NCBI GenBank assembly: GCA_030407315.1
Contig: JALQPE010001716.1
Location: forward strand, 141,233-205,232
Origin: Asparagopsis taxiformis
Lineage: Eukaryota > Rhodophyta > Florideophyceae > Bonnemaisoniales > Bonnemaisoniaceae
Reading direction: 5' to 3'
Length of the DNA: 64,000 bases
Shown here: positions 34,855 to 45,611 of the stretch, piece by piece
How the letters are laid out: every line of letters starts with the position of its first letter
Position numbering within the stretch: position 1 is the stretch's first letter
Position numbers and translations under genes: made by a program
Notes under the pieces: model-generated
What the model saw: only the letters and a program-made list of their open reading frames with translations
Databases searched by the model: none
Told to the model about the DNA's origin: nothing

Positions 34855-36310
34855 AAGGCCACGACGGCCCCCGAAAACGCACACGAGCGTCGGGTTAAGC
34901 GCACGCGTGCGCGACGTTGCACGATGCAACAAACGAAGGCGACGAGCCGCACGAACGAGAAGCGAAGGCACAACGAGTGGCCGGGACTTCCACCCTTGCG
35001 TTGGGGGGGCGCGATGCGTGCTACAGCCGTCGCTCTTTTCGTTTTCGACACCATACGTTGGTGGAGGCACGAGCGCCAACGAAAGATTGGACGACGAGTC
35101 CATGCGCGGACGATTCACACGATGTGAAGAGCCACGACTGGCTCGACAGTGTTGACCGCCCCACGGGCAAAGGTGACGACACCACGGGCCACGGACGGAC
35201 AACACGTCAGATTTTTCGCGCGAAAAATTATACTTGGGCCAGCGGGCCATGGACGCACGGTACGAAAAATCGGGCCGATTACAGTGCGCTAATCCGGCCA
35301 AATCTCGGGACACGCGTGCCCCGAAAATTTCGTAATTTTGGCATGTCACGTGAGCCATCGTACGTCCCTGTGGACAGCCGCTGACAACGAGTCGCATCGA
35401 CCAACGAGGTCAACGCCAAACAGCTCGCGAGCTAACGGCAACGTGACGCCGGAAGGCGGAGAAACGACGTAGGACGGACGCGTCCCCAACGAAGATGGCA
35501 ACGGCCTCACTACGAAACTCCACGCACGAAGCGGAACGAAGCTATACGTTAGCCGACGAATTAGACCAACGGGTCTCAGCGCACGAAGCGCGCGAATAAA
35601 GCGTGCGAACGACGAGCCAACGAGGCCGCGACAACGGACGGCGAACCGTATCGCCATCGTGTGGCACGATGCCGAACACGGCAGCCACGTACGGCAACCA
35701 CGGAACGACACAACGGTGTCCTGCCACGCGGGCATAACGAATGACACGCGAAAGCGAAAAGCCCGCCGGCTAGTCGAAACGCACGAGCAAGCCCGAAAGG
35801 GGTTGACCACGTACGGTCACGAAGACGAAGACGCACACGTCCGCGTCATAACCGTAAAAGCTAACGAAGCTGCAACCTCGTACGCATTCGAAGGCGCACG
35901 CGCCACCTGCCACGTCGGTCAGGAGACGAGCGAGTTACGCGGACGTCGTAACGATAACGACGTACACTACGGGTCGAACGCACGAAACGAAATACGAATA
36001 CGCGACGGCGTACAAGCTGGTAGCCAACGTAAACGGCACAGCTGGAGGCAACGAGCCGACGGAAAACTGGCTCACGTAACAGACTCAGACGCCCGCGGGC
36101 GTGCGAAACGACTTCGTCAATCGCGTCCCCGTCGGGTTCGCAAGTCGAATAAACGAAATTACGCAACGGCGTAGAGGGCGAGCATTACGTATGCCCAGGT
36201 GCACGTCGCACCACATAACGGATGAGCTAACGAAACGCTCCTCGGACGCCGCGGCGAGCGAACGACGCCGCCACGCGAAGCGGACTAGCGCAACGGTTGC
36301 GCCACCGGCT
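34855..36310. other. GC-rich region after Gypsy-B pol, no supported gene
   Basis: Same ACG/CGT-rich composition as the Gypsy-B coding region, so it probably belongs to that element. Long stop-free stretches (for example 34,917-35,384 and 35,659-36,174) encode Arg/Thr/Asp-rich low-information sequence without domains. An LTR or polypurine tract was not identified. Confidence 0.4.
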
Positions 36311-37014
36311 AACGTGAAGCCGCGGGAACGTAAAGCGCGACGGCGCTAACGGTGTTAACGGCTATACGAAAAGCCAAGCCCGCCGGCAAAGACGTTGTGA
36401 ACGGAACTGCGACGCACCACGACGCACCGCCGCGTACACGCAACGGCGTGAAACGTCAAGCCAACTCACGCGCGAGTCGGCCTGACGTTTAACGAATTCT
36501 CCGTCCAGCTCATCGGAGCAAAAATTAAAAGTGGCACCGACGTGCTACGCGCGAAAGAGCTCGAACGCTCAACGATATGCGGTACCCGACGGGGTTAATC
36601 GCACAGGGCGCGACGGCGGAAACGATTTCCGAGTTAGTTACAAAATGATAACGCCACTGGCCAACGTGAAGCCGCGGGAACGTGAAGCGCGACGGCGCTA
36701 ATGACGTCAATGGCTATACGAAATGCCAAGCCCGCCGGCAACCACGTCATCAACGGAACCGCAACGTACTGCGACGAATTGCTGCGTACACGCCACGGCG
36801 TAGAACGTCAAACCGACTCACGTGCGAGTCGGTCTGACGTTCGATGAAATTTTCACCTAGCTCATCGGAGCAAATTAAAATTAGCACCGACGTGCTACGC
36901 GCTAAAGAGCTCGAATGCTCAACGGAATTCGACACCCGACGGGGTCATTCGAACGAGAAGCGACGGCGGAAACGATTTCCGAGTTAGTTACTAAATGATA
37001 CGCACGCCAACGGG
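36311..37014 (+). repeat. 352-bp tandem duplication in Gypsy-B 3' region
   Basis: Two tandem copies starting at 36,311 and 36,663 (AACGTGAAGCCGCGGGAACG). Each contains GGCGCTAAnGnnGTnAAnGGC, GAGTCGGnCTGACGTT, ACCGACGTGCTACGCGC and ACGATTTCCGAGTTAGTTAC. They differ by scattered substitutions, so the duplication is not brand new. From 37,015 to 37,534 the composition stays similar without repeats or genes. Confidence 0.8.
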
Positions 37015-37534
37015 CTAAACGATCGAGGTTAACGTACCACTCGCAGTGAAAAGCCGCCGCTACGCGCCGCCGCTTTGCCGAATAATCGCGTGTGTTACGA
37101 ACCTGCCAACGGGCACGCGCCGCCGCGAACTCGAAGCACGGGCTACGTAAGCCTTACGACACCCGACGGGGTAGACGCCACAACAAAAAAAATTGTGGGG
37201 AGGGGCTTAACGCTAACCCCTCCCCCGCTGCAGACGACCTGCCAAACGCAAATTACGAAGCTCAACGGAGCCATGCGATTACGCAAAGAAACAAGACGAA
37301 AGTTTACGAAGCAGCACGATGCTAAAGCCTACGTGGCCTACGAACTAACCTAGGAACGACCTAGTAGCGACGAGAACGCTTGCCCGCAGGGTCATACGGA
37401 CCAGGGCCTTCGCCGCGGCTATCGTGGCTGCGGCTGCGGCTGCGACTGGGCTGAACGAAGCCCGGCGCATACGGATCGACGGTCTGCGTGACCACGGGGG
37501 CTCGCTCGCGACGCGACGCGGGATCCCTAGCGTA

Positions 37535-37760
37535 CACTACGGTGTTGAAAAGGGGGCCTCAGACAGTACTGCGAGACAGTGATTTTTACTGTCTGAGACA
37601 GTAAAAATCACTATGCGGCAAATGAAAATTAATGCCACACTTGGAGACAGTGATTTGCACTGTCTGGCAGACAGTACGGAACACTGTCTGCAGACAGTAA
37701 AAAACACTGTCTCACAGTACTGTCTGAGGCAGTGAATGGAGACAGTAAAAATTAATGATT
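37535..37760 (+). mobile_element. CACTA-type transposon terminus with subterminal palindromes
   Basis: The stretch starts CACTACGGTGTTG at 37,535, then has GACAGTnAAAAATnACTGTC-type inverted motifs repeated many times (at least eight up to 37,750). Terminal CACTA with subterminal inverted motifs is the hallmark of the CACTA/EnSpm superfamily. Left neighbour is the Gypsy-B 3' region, which stops here. The opposite terminus (CAACACCGTAGTG) is at 53,650-53,662. The flanking trinucleotides (GTA, TTT) do not match. Confidence 0.55.
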
Positions 37761-37899
37761 TATTCAATAGTTGGATATGATGTAATTTACTGTACTGGGC
37801 AGTGTTGGCGGATAGTGTTTTGTATTGGCCAAGGCAACATGGCCGGATAGTGAAATACGCTGCCTGGGACAATAGATGGAACCAACACGGTGCACTGTC

Positions 37900-38284
37900 C
37901 TGGGCAGTACCTGGAGACAGTGATTTTCACTGTCCTGGGCAGTACCTGGAGACAGTGATTTTCACTGTCCTGGGCAGTACCTGTAGACAGTACTTTGTGC
38001 TGCCCTGGGCAGTACCTGTAGACAGTACTTTGTGCTGCCCTGGGCAGTACCTGTAGACAGTACTTTGTGCTGCCCTGGGCAGTACCTGTAGACAGTACTT
38101 TGTGCTGCCCTGGGCAGTACCTGTAGACAGTACTTTGTGCTGCCCTGGGCAGCACCTGTAGACAGTATTTCGTGCTGCCCTGGGCAGCACCTGGAGACAG
38201 TACTTTGTGCTGCCCTGGGCAGCACCTGGAGACAGTATTTCGTGCTGCCCTGGGCAGCACCTGGAGACAGTAAAAGTAGTGTCC
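37900..38284 (+). repeat. 35-bp tandem repeat (11 units)
   Basis: Units start at 37,900 and every 35 bases after it. Each reads CTGGGCAGTACCTG, GAGACAGTRnTTTnnRCTG. The GACAGT motif is shared with the subterminal motif of the CACTA-type end just upstream, so the array looks like an amplified subterminal region. Confidence 0.9.
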
Positions 38285-40150
38285 TGATATAGTAAAATTC
38301 GGTGTCTGGGAGTGGTGGATGAGATGGAGCGTCACGCTGTCGTGGGCATCTTTCCGGGGTAGAGGAAGGCAGTTCTAGCGCTATGAGGATGGGGCATGGA
38401 CGGTATTCATATGGGAATGGACAGAATAGTACGGCTAGGAATTTTTATTTCGTAGTGACTATGAGCTAGCGAGAGGTATACGCGGTAGGATAGGTAGCAA
38501 TCTAAGAGGGTGCGATATGGGAAGCTTCACTCTGGATTTGTTTATTTGCGCAGGCTACATTGAGAATAAACAATCCCTATGTTAAAAATGCTACTACAAC
38601 TAACACTATTCCGACGAGTAAAACTAAAACTACTAGAAAAGTCTAGAAATCTATCAACTGATTGAGCTGCATGAATAAGCTAGGAAATGAAGAGAAGAAG
38701 AAAAAATGATGTAGAGAAAGGAAACAAGTTAGTGACGTTGAATTGGAGAGGGAAATTGATGGTGATTAGGAGACTAACGTACCTTAACAAATACCATTGC
38801 ATCCCAAATTGAGATATGTACTCACAGGCAGAAAAGAAAAGTAGTGGAGAAGTGGTAAGAGAGAAAGATAAATGAAAGTAGAAGTGGAACACTCACCGAC
38901 TGGAAACCTGAGAAAGAGAAAACGAATAGAAAACTGGGTTAGTGGCGTGAGTTGTGGAAACGTACCATCATGGTTCATATCCGTCGGAGACAAAGCAACA
39001 ACTTTGGCCTTGGAAGCCGTATTGATGATCTAAAACTTACGCTTTGGAAGCAGTTTAGATGATCTATACGGCTTCCACGGCCAGGGTTGTTGCTTTGTTT
39101 CCGACGGATATGAAGATGGAAACAGGGATTTCAGAATCTGTTGTTTAAGTAGCACTCTGCGGGCGGAAATGACGTGTAGGAGAACAATAGAGGGATGAAT
39201 TTGAAACAGAGCGGTGCGATGGGAGGCCCAGAAAAACGATACCTAGGCTGCGAATTACGCTTGGAAGCACATGATCTGGCAGAGGAGGCGCACATTATCG
39301 TATCTTCTACCGCCTTTTATTGTCTAGAATGACGTCATCACTACAGAAATATAGGAAAAACACTAGCATATGGGGCCTACAGGACAGGCGGAGGTGAAGA
39401 GTAAGAAAAATGGCGCACTTTCCTGGACGAGGAGTCCGCCCTTCCAGTGATGATGTGGATGGTATATATCGATAACGTCATTGTATGCTCCGAGTACACT
39501 TGGCAGGCAGTCAAAGCGGGCCACGTGGATGGTGGCGGTTAGGAAACAGCAGTGTCGAAGAATTTTTATAATTTTCATGTTTCAAGCGAGCAGTGAGTCT
39601 GCATTGCAATATATAAATGTATCCTAATTTAAGATATCACACCGAGTACGATTCAACGAGACATCGTGTTTTCACCTTGTGAATAGGGCCGAGAATATGG
39701 TAGAGTATACGAGTAGGAACTACGTGCATGAGAAAATCAGATTCAGTATTAGTGCTTAGAGCATCACTGCGTAACAAACGGAAGTGGATACGTCTTGGCC
39801 AGGCTGGTGTTTAGGGAATGCGATACAAGATAGCAAAACGATATTGAGTAGGTCGAGCCCGGATGAAATAGCAATCATTGTGCATAAAGTAATGAGCATA
39901 GGACAAATCATTGTGGTGAAACAGTTCATTGGATCGAATGAAAGCCAGGAAAGGTTTCTTAATGGTTGAATTTAGTGGCGGAGAAATATAATTCTGCACT
40001 ATAGCGGAGAAGTAGCGGAAAAGAGTAAATCTCCTTCAGCAAGCGAGACATGCATCAATATTGCCCAGTATAGTTCGTCTGAAGTGCAAGTTGAACCTCG
40101 CAAAGTGAATATCAGAGGTCGTTGGCTAGTGGTTGAAGAAGTCTGCAACG
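38285..40150. other. Intergenic, no supported gene; contains a hairpin
   Basis: AT-rich sequence without a convincing gene. A short minus-strand ATG frame (39,363-39,578, MKIIKILRHCCFLTATIHVA) has a hydrophobic start but no other support. The hairpin at 38,976-39,112 is listed separately. Confidence 0.4.
38976..39112. repeat. Inverted repeat, ~60-bp arms
   Basis: The left arm CATATCCGTCGGAGACAAAG...GGAAGCCGTAT pairs with the right arm ATACGGCTTCC...CTTTGTTTCCGACGGATATG. The arms carry a few mismatches and an ~18-bp loop. Confidence 0.85.
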
Positions 40151-42317
40151 ATGGAGCAATTCTTGAAAACGGATTTGGCTGCAGAAAACTATTCCGAACA
40201 GGCCAGAGTTCGTGCAGTTCTCTTCGACGGAGAATCTGGCTGGGTGTACGGTGAAATTGTTGTTCAACGGATCGTTTAGGGGTGCTCCGGACGTCCAAAA
40301 TTGTGTCAACCTCGAGATGACGGCGTACTACACTTGTAGCCGTTGGTGGGCCGGGCTGAAACCGAACTCGGTTGGTACCATTGGGCAGGAATGGATTGCT
40401 GGTTTGTTGGAAATCTTCGGGTACGTGAAGGAGGTGGCCGAGTATTGGAACGTTTCGGATGTGTTGAGGATGCTGGATGGCTCCATTCCCAGCGTGGGTG
40501 ACCCGAGCAAGAGCTTCGACATTCACTCACGCGTTGTCGAAGTTTTTGCGCTGATGGTGCCCAAGAAGGGGTTCTGAGCGGACTTACATCCCAAGGAAGG
40601 CCCTCCCAATGGCTCCAAGTTTGAGAAGATCTTTCCCAATCGGAAGTCTGTGTTTTGAAAGGACGCCAGGAAAATGCTCCTGCGCGTAACTGGCTACCGC
40701 GACATGTAAATGCGGAAACAATTTTACGTGGTGGACCCACACATCCCACATGCTGCGCTCCCAGTCACATGTGGTCATGATTCCGCCAACCCTTCCCCTT
40801 CCATTTCCATTTCCCTGACCATCCCTTCATCCTCCATTCCTTTGCCTTTGAAGAATCCAATTGAGGTAGTACCACCTCAATTAGATTCTTCCAGCTATTC
40901 CGAGGCTGCCTCTGTTTCTGCCACTGCCCCTGTCGTGTCTGCATCGTCCGGAGTGGAAACTTCTGGGAAAGTGATGCCCAAAAGGAGTACCTGCCTGAAA
41001 GAGAGTCGTTCCGGTCGTGGTGGAACAGCGACGGCGGGTGGTGCGAGCCCTATTCAGGTCGTCGAGCTGGAGAGCGCACCCAAGGATGCGGGTAAAAGCT
41101 CCATCCTCGGGAAGCGCAACTGGGAAACCGCTTCTGCGACGCCCGAGCCCTCTACCAAAAAGAGGAAGCTCAGTGAGACTTCATCAAAGTCGTCGTCAAA
41201 GAAATCCAAGTCGGCTTCCAGAGGACGTTCTCGGGAGCCGATTCTCCAGTTCGACGACGCCCATGAAAATCCTATTCCCGACAGTATCGTCGATGAGAAT
41301 GTGGCCGCCGTTCTCCCTAACGCAATTGCGTCTGGTAGCCCGATGAAGTACTACATGGAAATTACGACGGTAGAGACGGTGCGGGCGGAAATAAAGGCGG
41401 CAGCATTCCTGGCAGCTGCATCGCCAGGTGCTGAGGACTCGGTGGTGGAATAGTACTTTGCGGTGAAGCGGCGTTGCTGGACAACATGGGGGTGGTTGTT
41501 GTGGAAGGCCTCTTGCAGTCGTCCACGGCTGGTAGTGCGACGCATGACCTCTTCAGTCACTTTTCTCGGCAGTTCCAGCTGGTTGAGGAGGTTGAAAAGC
41601 CACAGAAACCCTCCCAGCAGTCTGATTCTGATTATGAAGACAGGAAACCACAGGACGAGCCCCCAGATTTCGCCAAGCCCGGTTTTGATCCTTCGCCGTG
41701 GCATTTCATCCACAACGTGGGTGCTGCGAAGGACCGCATAGATGGTGGTCGTGGGCGACTCCCCCTGCCGCGGTGTGAATTGTGCGACAAGCTGGAGGAG
41801 GGGAATTTGGATATGTACAGGAACAAGTTGGTGGCAGAGCTTGCTCTTGGTGTTTGTGCGGATTTCTTGAAGTTGGGAATGGAGGGTGAGGATCCTGTCT
41901 TTTTCCCGAAGACAGGATTACGGCTGCTTCTTAAAACAGATGGGGCTGCGGACCAGGATGGGCACACGGACTTCTGAGAATCCCAATTTTGAGGAGTCGG
42001 ACCTACCCAATCCCCATCCTATTTCATGATGTCGAGCGGATCCGATGGGTTCTTTATAGTAGCTGCACCTTATAGTCATGTATGCCTGGTCCATACGGAC
42101 GCCGACATGTGGAAGGTTCCCGTTAACCACTTTTATGTGCCACCCTATTCCGTCTTAGTTGATCGCGGTGACCTTTACCATTACGGGGTCGGCTTCAGGT
42201 GAGGAGATCTTCCTGTGGGAGCAGAATTTAGTCTATGGTCTGCCCACGCGCGGCCACATCTACTTGAAGACGGAGAAGGACGTCCTCACGGACCACATCC
42301 ACACCGTCGAATATTAA
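40151..42317 (+). pseudogene. 2OG-Fe(II) oxygenase-like gene, copy 1 (decayed)
   Basis: An ATG at 40,151 opens MEQFLKTDLAAENYSEQARV and ends early. A second frame from about 40,212 runs to 41,453 with in-frame stops at 40,575, about 40,656 and about 40,708, yet keeps protein-like sequence (AEYWNVSDVLRMLDGSIPSV; GSKFEKIFPNRKSVF; RKQFYVVDPHIPHAALP). A Ser/Lys-rich basic segment with an NLS-like STKKRKLSE follows. After a further stop and a frameshift near 41,455 comes the C-terminal domain, from GVVVVEGLLQSSTAGSAT to LLLKTDGAADQDGHTDF, broken by a stop at 41,975 and more shifts before a final TAA near 42,317. The intact C-terminal version is at 53,660-54,514. The HTD motif and later DLYHYGVGF suggest a double-stranded beta-helix dioxygenase. 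The N-terminal half is unrecognised. Confidence 0.5.
40851..40890. repeat. 40-bp palindrome inside decayed gene
   Basis: The sequence AAGAATCCAATTGAGG pairs with CCTCAATTAGATTCTT around a central GTAC (40,869-40,872). Only two pairs mismatch and there is no loop. Confidence 0.85.
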
Positions 42318-42738
42318 AAGTATGACAGGAGCAATAGATAGCATACGAGAAGTATTAAAACCTATGCTATTGTTCCCTGCTATGAAGTTCTGTCTTTCTC
42401 ATCTCAACATTATTCGCTTAGCCCACCTTTCTATTTTCATCTATACATCTGACCTTCATGTCATAGTTTAGTGCTACTAAGCCTATTGATTGCTACATTT
42501 TTGTATTAGTCTACAACTTTACATGATTTCACTAGCTAGACCGTAGGGGGAACTAGTTTTAGACCTTGACAACCCGTGAGGTTCGACTATAAGAGACGTT
42601 GCTGAGATAACACATGACACAGAATGCTCCTGGAAGCCACTCACAGCCGTACAAACGTTCTGCTGAGCCATGTTCCTGACTTCCCAATTCCTTGCTCACC
42701 CTTCCCTAGGTGGGAGGGGGACGGAACTCTCAGCCCCT
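42318..42738. other. Interval after oxygenase-like copy 1
   Basis: The sequence after the TAA (to about 42,560) matches the sequence downstream of copy 2 (54,515-54,770), so the duplication included the 3' flank. From about 42,640 the sequence is the inverted partner of 43,199-43,310, flanking the MITE-like element. No gene is seen. Confidence 0.5.
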
Positions 42739-43198
42739 TACAGCGGAAGCCGTTTACCGGGGATTCTTACAGCAAAGTCATCGTTACGATGACTTTGCTG
42801 TAAGAAAGCGTTTCCATTACAGTGGCCAAGAATTTTTTCACCGGGTAAAAAAATCATGGCAGCTGTAATGATTTATTTTCTTACAGCAAAGTCATCGTAA
42901 CGATGACTTTGCTGTAAGGAAACGTTTCCATTGCAGTGGCCAAAGAAATTTTACCGGGTAAAAAATCAGCAAGAATTTTTACCGGGTGAAAAATCGTGGC
43001 TGCTGTAATGATTTATTTTCTTACAGCAAAGTCATCGTTACGATGACTTTGCTGTAAGAAAGCGTTTCAATTACAGTGGCCAAGAATTTTTTTACCGGGT
43101 AAAAAATCATGGCTGCTGTAATGATTTATTTTCTTACAGCAAAGTCATCGTAACGATGACTTTGCTGTAAGCATCCCTGGTAAATTGCTTCCGCTGTA
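42739..43198. mobile_element. MITE-like element 1 (TA-CAGC...GCTG-TA)
   Basis: The outer ends are TA-CAGCGGAAGCCGTTTACC and its inverse GGTAAATTGCTTCCGCTG-TA, consistent with Tc1/mariner-type ends with TA target sites. Inside are four copies of a 35-bp palindrome, TACAGCAAAGTCATCG then TTACGATGACTTTGCTGTA or the AACG variant (42,766-42,804, 42,880-42,918, 43,020-43,058, 43,133-43,171), plus several TTTTACCGGGTAAAA palindromes. There is no coding capacity. Confidence 0.75.
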
Positions 43199-44031
43199 AG
43201 CGGCAGGTACTTCCGTCCTTTTCCGACCTAGGGAAGGGTGAGGAGGGAATTATGAAGTCAGGAAACAGGGTATAGGAATGGTATGGACGGCTGTAGGCGG
43301 CAATAGGTAACACATTGTGTTGTTTACACCCGGTTTGAGCTGGGTGTTGTGTCTAGTATGGTTGGAGGAGTGTACGAAATTTCTACCACGTGGTCGGAAA
43401 TGGTTCAATTTTCTCACGACAGAGATTCTGACTTTCGAAATTCAAACTCGTTAAAGTGGGCTGGAGTTGGTGTGAACACCTCCAGGACCTCTGGGAAGGA
43501 TCTGGTAACACATGTCCTGTGACTGCACGCGGTTATCCTCTCTGAAATCAACCATAGATTATCGGAGGGCAAAATCTACTCTTGGTGCCGTGTGGCACAT
43601 TGACTATACAAAACCGTCTGTTTCCAGTTTTTATATACTTTACTCTCGAGTAGATAGGATTTCAGCTGTCCGAGTAAAGAATGGGCCATATAAATGTTTC
43701 ATTTCAACACAAGCATTGTGCAATTCAACCTCTTCCAGGTCCAAAAACTTGTCCAGAGTACACTTCCAGGCCATCGCCTGGGAGCGTACTCTGGACAATT
43801 TTTTGGACTAAGTGCACTTTCAAGTGCATGCACTTGGAGGCATCCAGTCCAAATCTACGTCGTTCCGACAAAGTTGAATTTTGGCCATGGCCGAAATTCA
43901 TCATATCTGCAGTTGTGAGAATCTGATGACCAAAAATCGATGCATTCTGCCAGCCCTAATGCGCAAGCCAGAAGCTTTACGGACAGATAAAACACCTTTC
44001 TGTAATCCCCAGAGCCACTCCAGCCCTTATA
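43199..44031 (+). repeat. Dispersed repeat family X, copy 1
   Basis: Starts AAGGGTGAGGAGGGAATTAT and contains ACACCTCCAGGACCTCTGG, GATTATCGGAGGGCAAAATC, GGTGCCGTGTGGCACA and CCATATAAATGTTTCATTTC. Related copies lie at 44,544-45,010 and 45,612-46,070, with inverted fragments at 54,900-55,020 and 55,860-55,935. Its end (43,862-44,031) is one unit of the 172-bp repeat also seen at 46,493-47,180, and it stops exactly at a CACTA-type end. Confidence 0.6.
43739..43808. repeat. 70-bp palindrome, fold-back insertion
   Basis: GTCCAAAAACTTGTCCAGAG at the left pairs with CTCTGGACAATTTTTTGGAC at the right around CCATCG. The paralogous sequence at 46,441-46,490 has only the left arm and then continues directly to CACTTGAAGGCATCCAG, so the right arm here is an inserted inverted copy of its neighbour. 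Confidence 0.85.
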
Positions 44032-44100
44032 CACTACGGTGTTGAAAAGGGGGCCTCAGACAGTACGGTGAGACAGTGATTTTTACTGCCTCACTGTACA
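44032..44100 (+). mobile_element. CACTA-type terminus, short fragment
   Basis: CACTACGGTGTTG, the AAAAGGGGGCCTCAGACAGT segment and GAGACAGTGATTTTTACTG match 37,535 onward for about 60 bp, then stop. It lies at the end of a 172-bp repeat unit. Confidence 0.6.
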
Positions 44101-44337
44101 ATGATCTTCAGGAAGTAGGATATTCTCTAAGCCTAGCACGGGAGAGAAAGATGGAAGCGTAGGCATGCAGAAGTATAGAGGCAATAGTATGTGTAGACTA
44201 TGGCAGTGGTAGAAAAGTATTTCATGCACGAAAAGGACTGGTAGAGTGACACTAGAGAAGTGATGCTTAGCAGGAAGGGATGTGGAGATGATGAAGGAGG
44301 ACAACAGACATGAGATCGAGGGTTGAGACCAACGGCT

Positions 44338-44543
44338 TACAGACGGAGCAGTTTACCAGGGATGTTTACAGCAAAGTCATCGTTACGATGACTTTGCTGT
44401 AAGAAAACAATTCATTACAGTAGCCATGATTTTTTTACCGGGTAAAAAATTCCTGGCCACTGTAATGAAAACGTTTTCTTACAGCAAAGTCATCGTAACG
44501 ATGACTTTGCTGTAAGCATCCCTGGTAAACTGCCTCAGCTGTA
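44338..44543. mobile_element. MITE-like element 2
   Basis: Ends TA-CAGACGGAGCAGTTTACC and GGTAAACTGCCTCAGCTG-TA. Two 35-bp inner palindromes (about 44,366-44,404 and 44,478-44,516) flank a TTTTACCGGGTAAAA palindrome. About 200 bp, non-coding. Confidence 0.75.
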
Positions 44544-45236
44544 AGCGGCTGGGAGCTTGGTCCCTCCCTCACCTTGGGAAGGGTGAGCAAGGAATTGTGA
44601 AGCCGTAAAACATGGCAGAGGGATGGTTTGGACGGCTGTTAGCGGTGTTGGGGAGCACTCTGCGTCGTGCTAACCCAGTCTGGGCTGGGTGCCCTGCCTG
44701 GTACGGCGGGAGGAGTGCACAAAATTTCAAACACAATTTCCTCAAGAGTGAAATTCTGATTGTCGAAACTCAACCTCCCTAAAATGAACTAGAGCTGGCA
44801 TGAGCACCTCCAGGACGTCTGGAAAGGTACTGACAGCACGTTTTCGGAGCATTGGCGCAGCTGTTCTCTCTGAGATCAAGCATAGAGTATCCGTGGCCAG
44901 ATTCTATTCCTGGTGCCGTGTGGCACAGTGACCACACCAAATCGCCCTTTTCAGCAGACTATAGATCTGAGTTACTAGGAATCTAGCTGCCTTCAATACC
45001 AACATAGTTGGTAAGTAGGCTAGCCTAGGATTGTAGGAAAATCAGGAAGGATGGGAGGGTAGGTATGCAGCAACATGAAGGGGATAGTATGAGTAGATTA
45101 TGGCGGTGGTAGAGAAGGATTGCACTCACTGAAGGGTCGGCTGGAGTGACACCGGAGTCGACATAGAAGGGAGGTTGGGATAGGCTGGGATGAAGGAAGA
45201 CAAGAGACATGAGAGAGAGGGTGAAGCCAGACCGCT
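44544..45236 (+). repeat. Dispersed repeat family X, copy 2
   Basis: Starts AGCGGCTGGGAG and AAGGGTGAGCAAGGAATTGT, and contains GCACCTCCAGGACGTCTGG and GGTGCCGTGTGGCACAGTG. No gene is seen in it or in the tail up to 45,236. Confidence 0.5.
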
Positions 45237-45611
45237 TACAGCTGAGGCAGTTTACCGCGGGTGCTGACAGCAAAGTCATCGTTACGATGACTTTGCTGTA
45301 AGGAAAGAAAACATTACAGCAGGCACGTTTTTTTACCCGGTAAAAAAATTCTTGGTGATTTTTTACCCGGTAAAAATTCTTCGCCTACTGTAATGTTTCC
45401 TTTTCTTACAGCAAAGTCATCGTTACGATGACTTTGCTGTAAGAAAACGTTTCATTACAGTAGCCACGATTTTTTACCCGGTAAAAAAATTCTTGGTGAT
45501 TTTTTCACCCGGTAAAATCCTTCGCCCACTGTAATGTTTTCTTTTCTTACAGCAAAGTCATCGTAACGATGACTTTGCTGTAAGCATCCCTGGTAAACTG
45601 CCTCAGCTGTA
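45237..45611. mobile_element. MITE-like element 3
   Basis: Ends TA-CAGCTGAGGCAGTTTACC and GGTAAACTGCCTCAGCTG-TA. Three inner palindromes (45,264-45,302, 45,405-45,443, 45,546-45,584) alternate with TTTTACCCGGTAAAA palindromes. Non-coding. Confidence 0.8.

Noticed and set aside
34917..36174. Frames of 155 and 171 codons after Gypsy-B pol
   Set aside because: ACG/CGT-rich composition makes stops rare in several frames at once. The products are Arg/Thr-rich without motifs.
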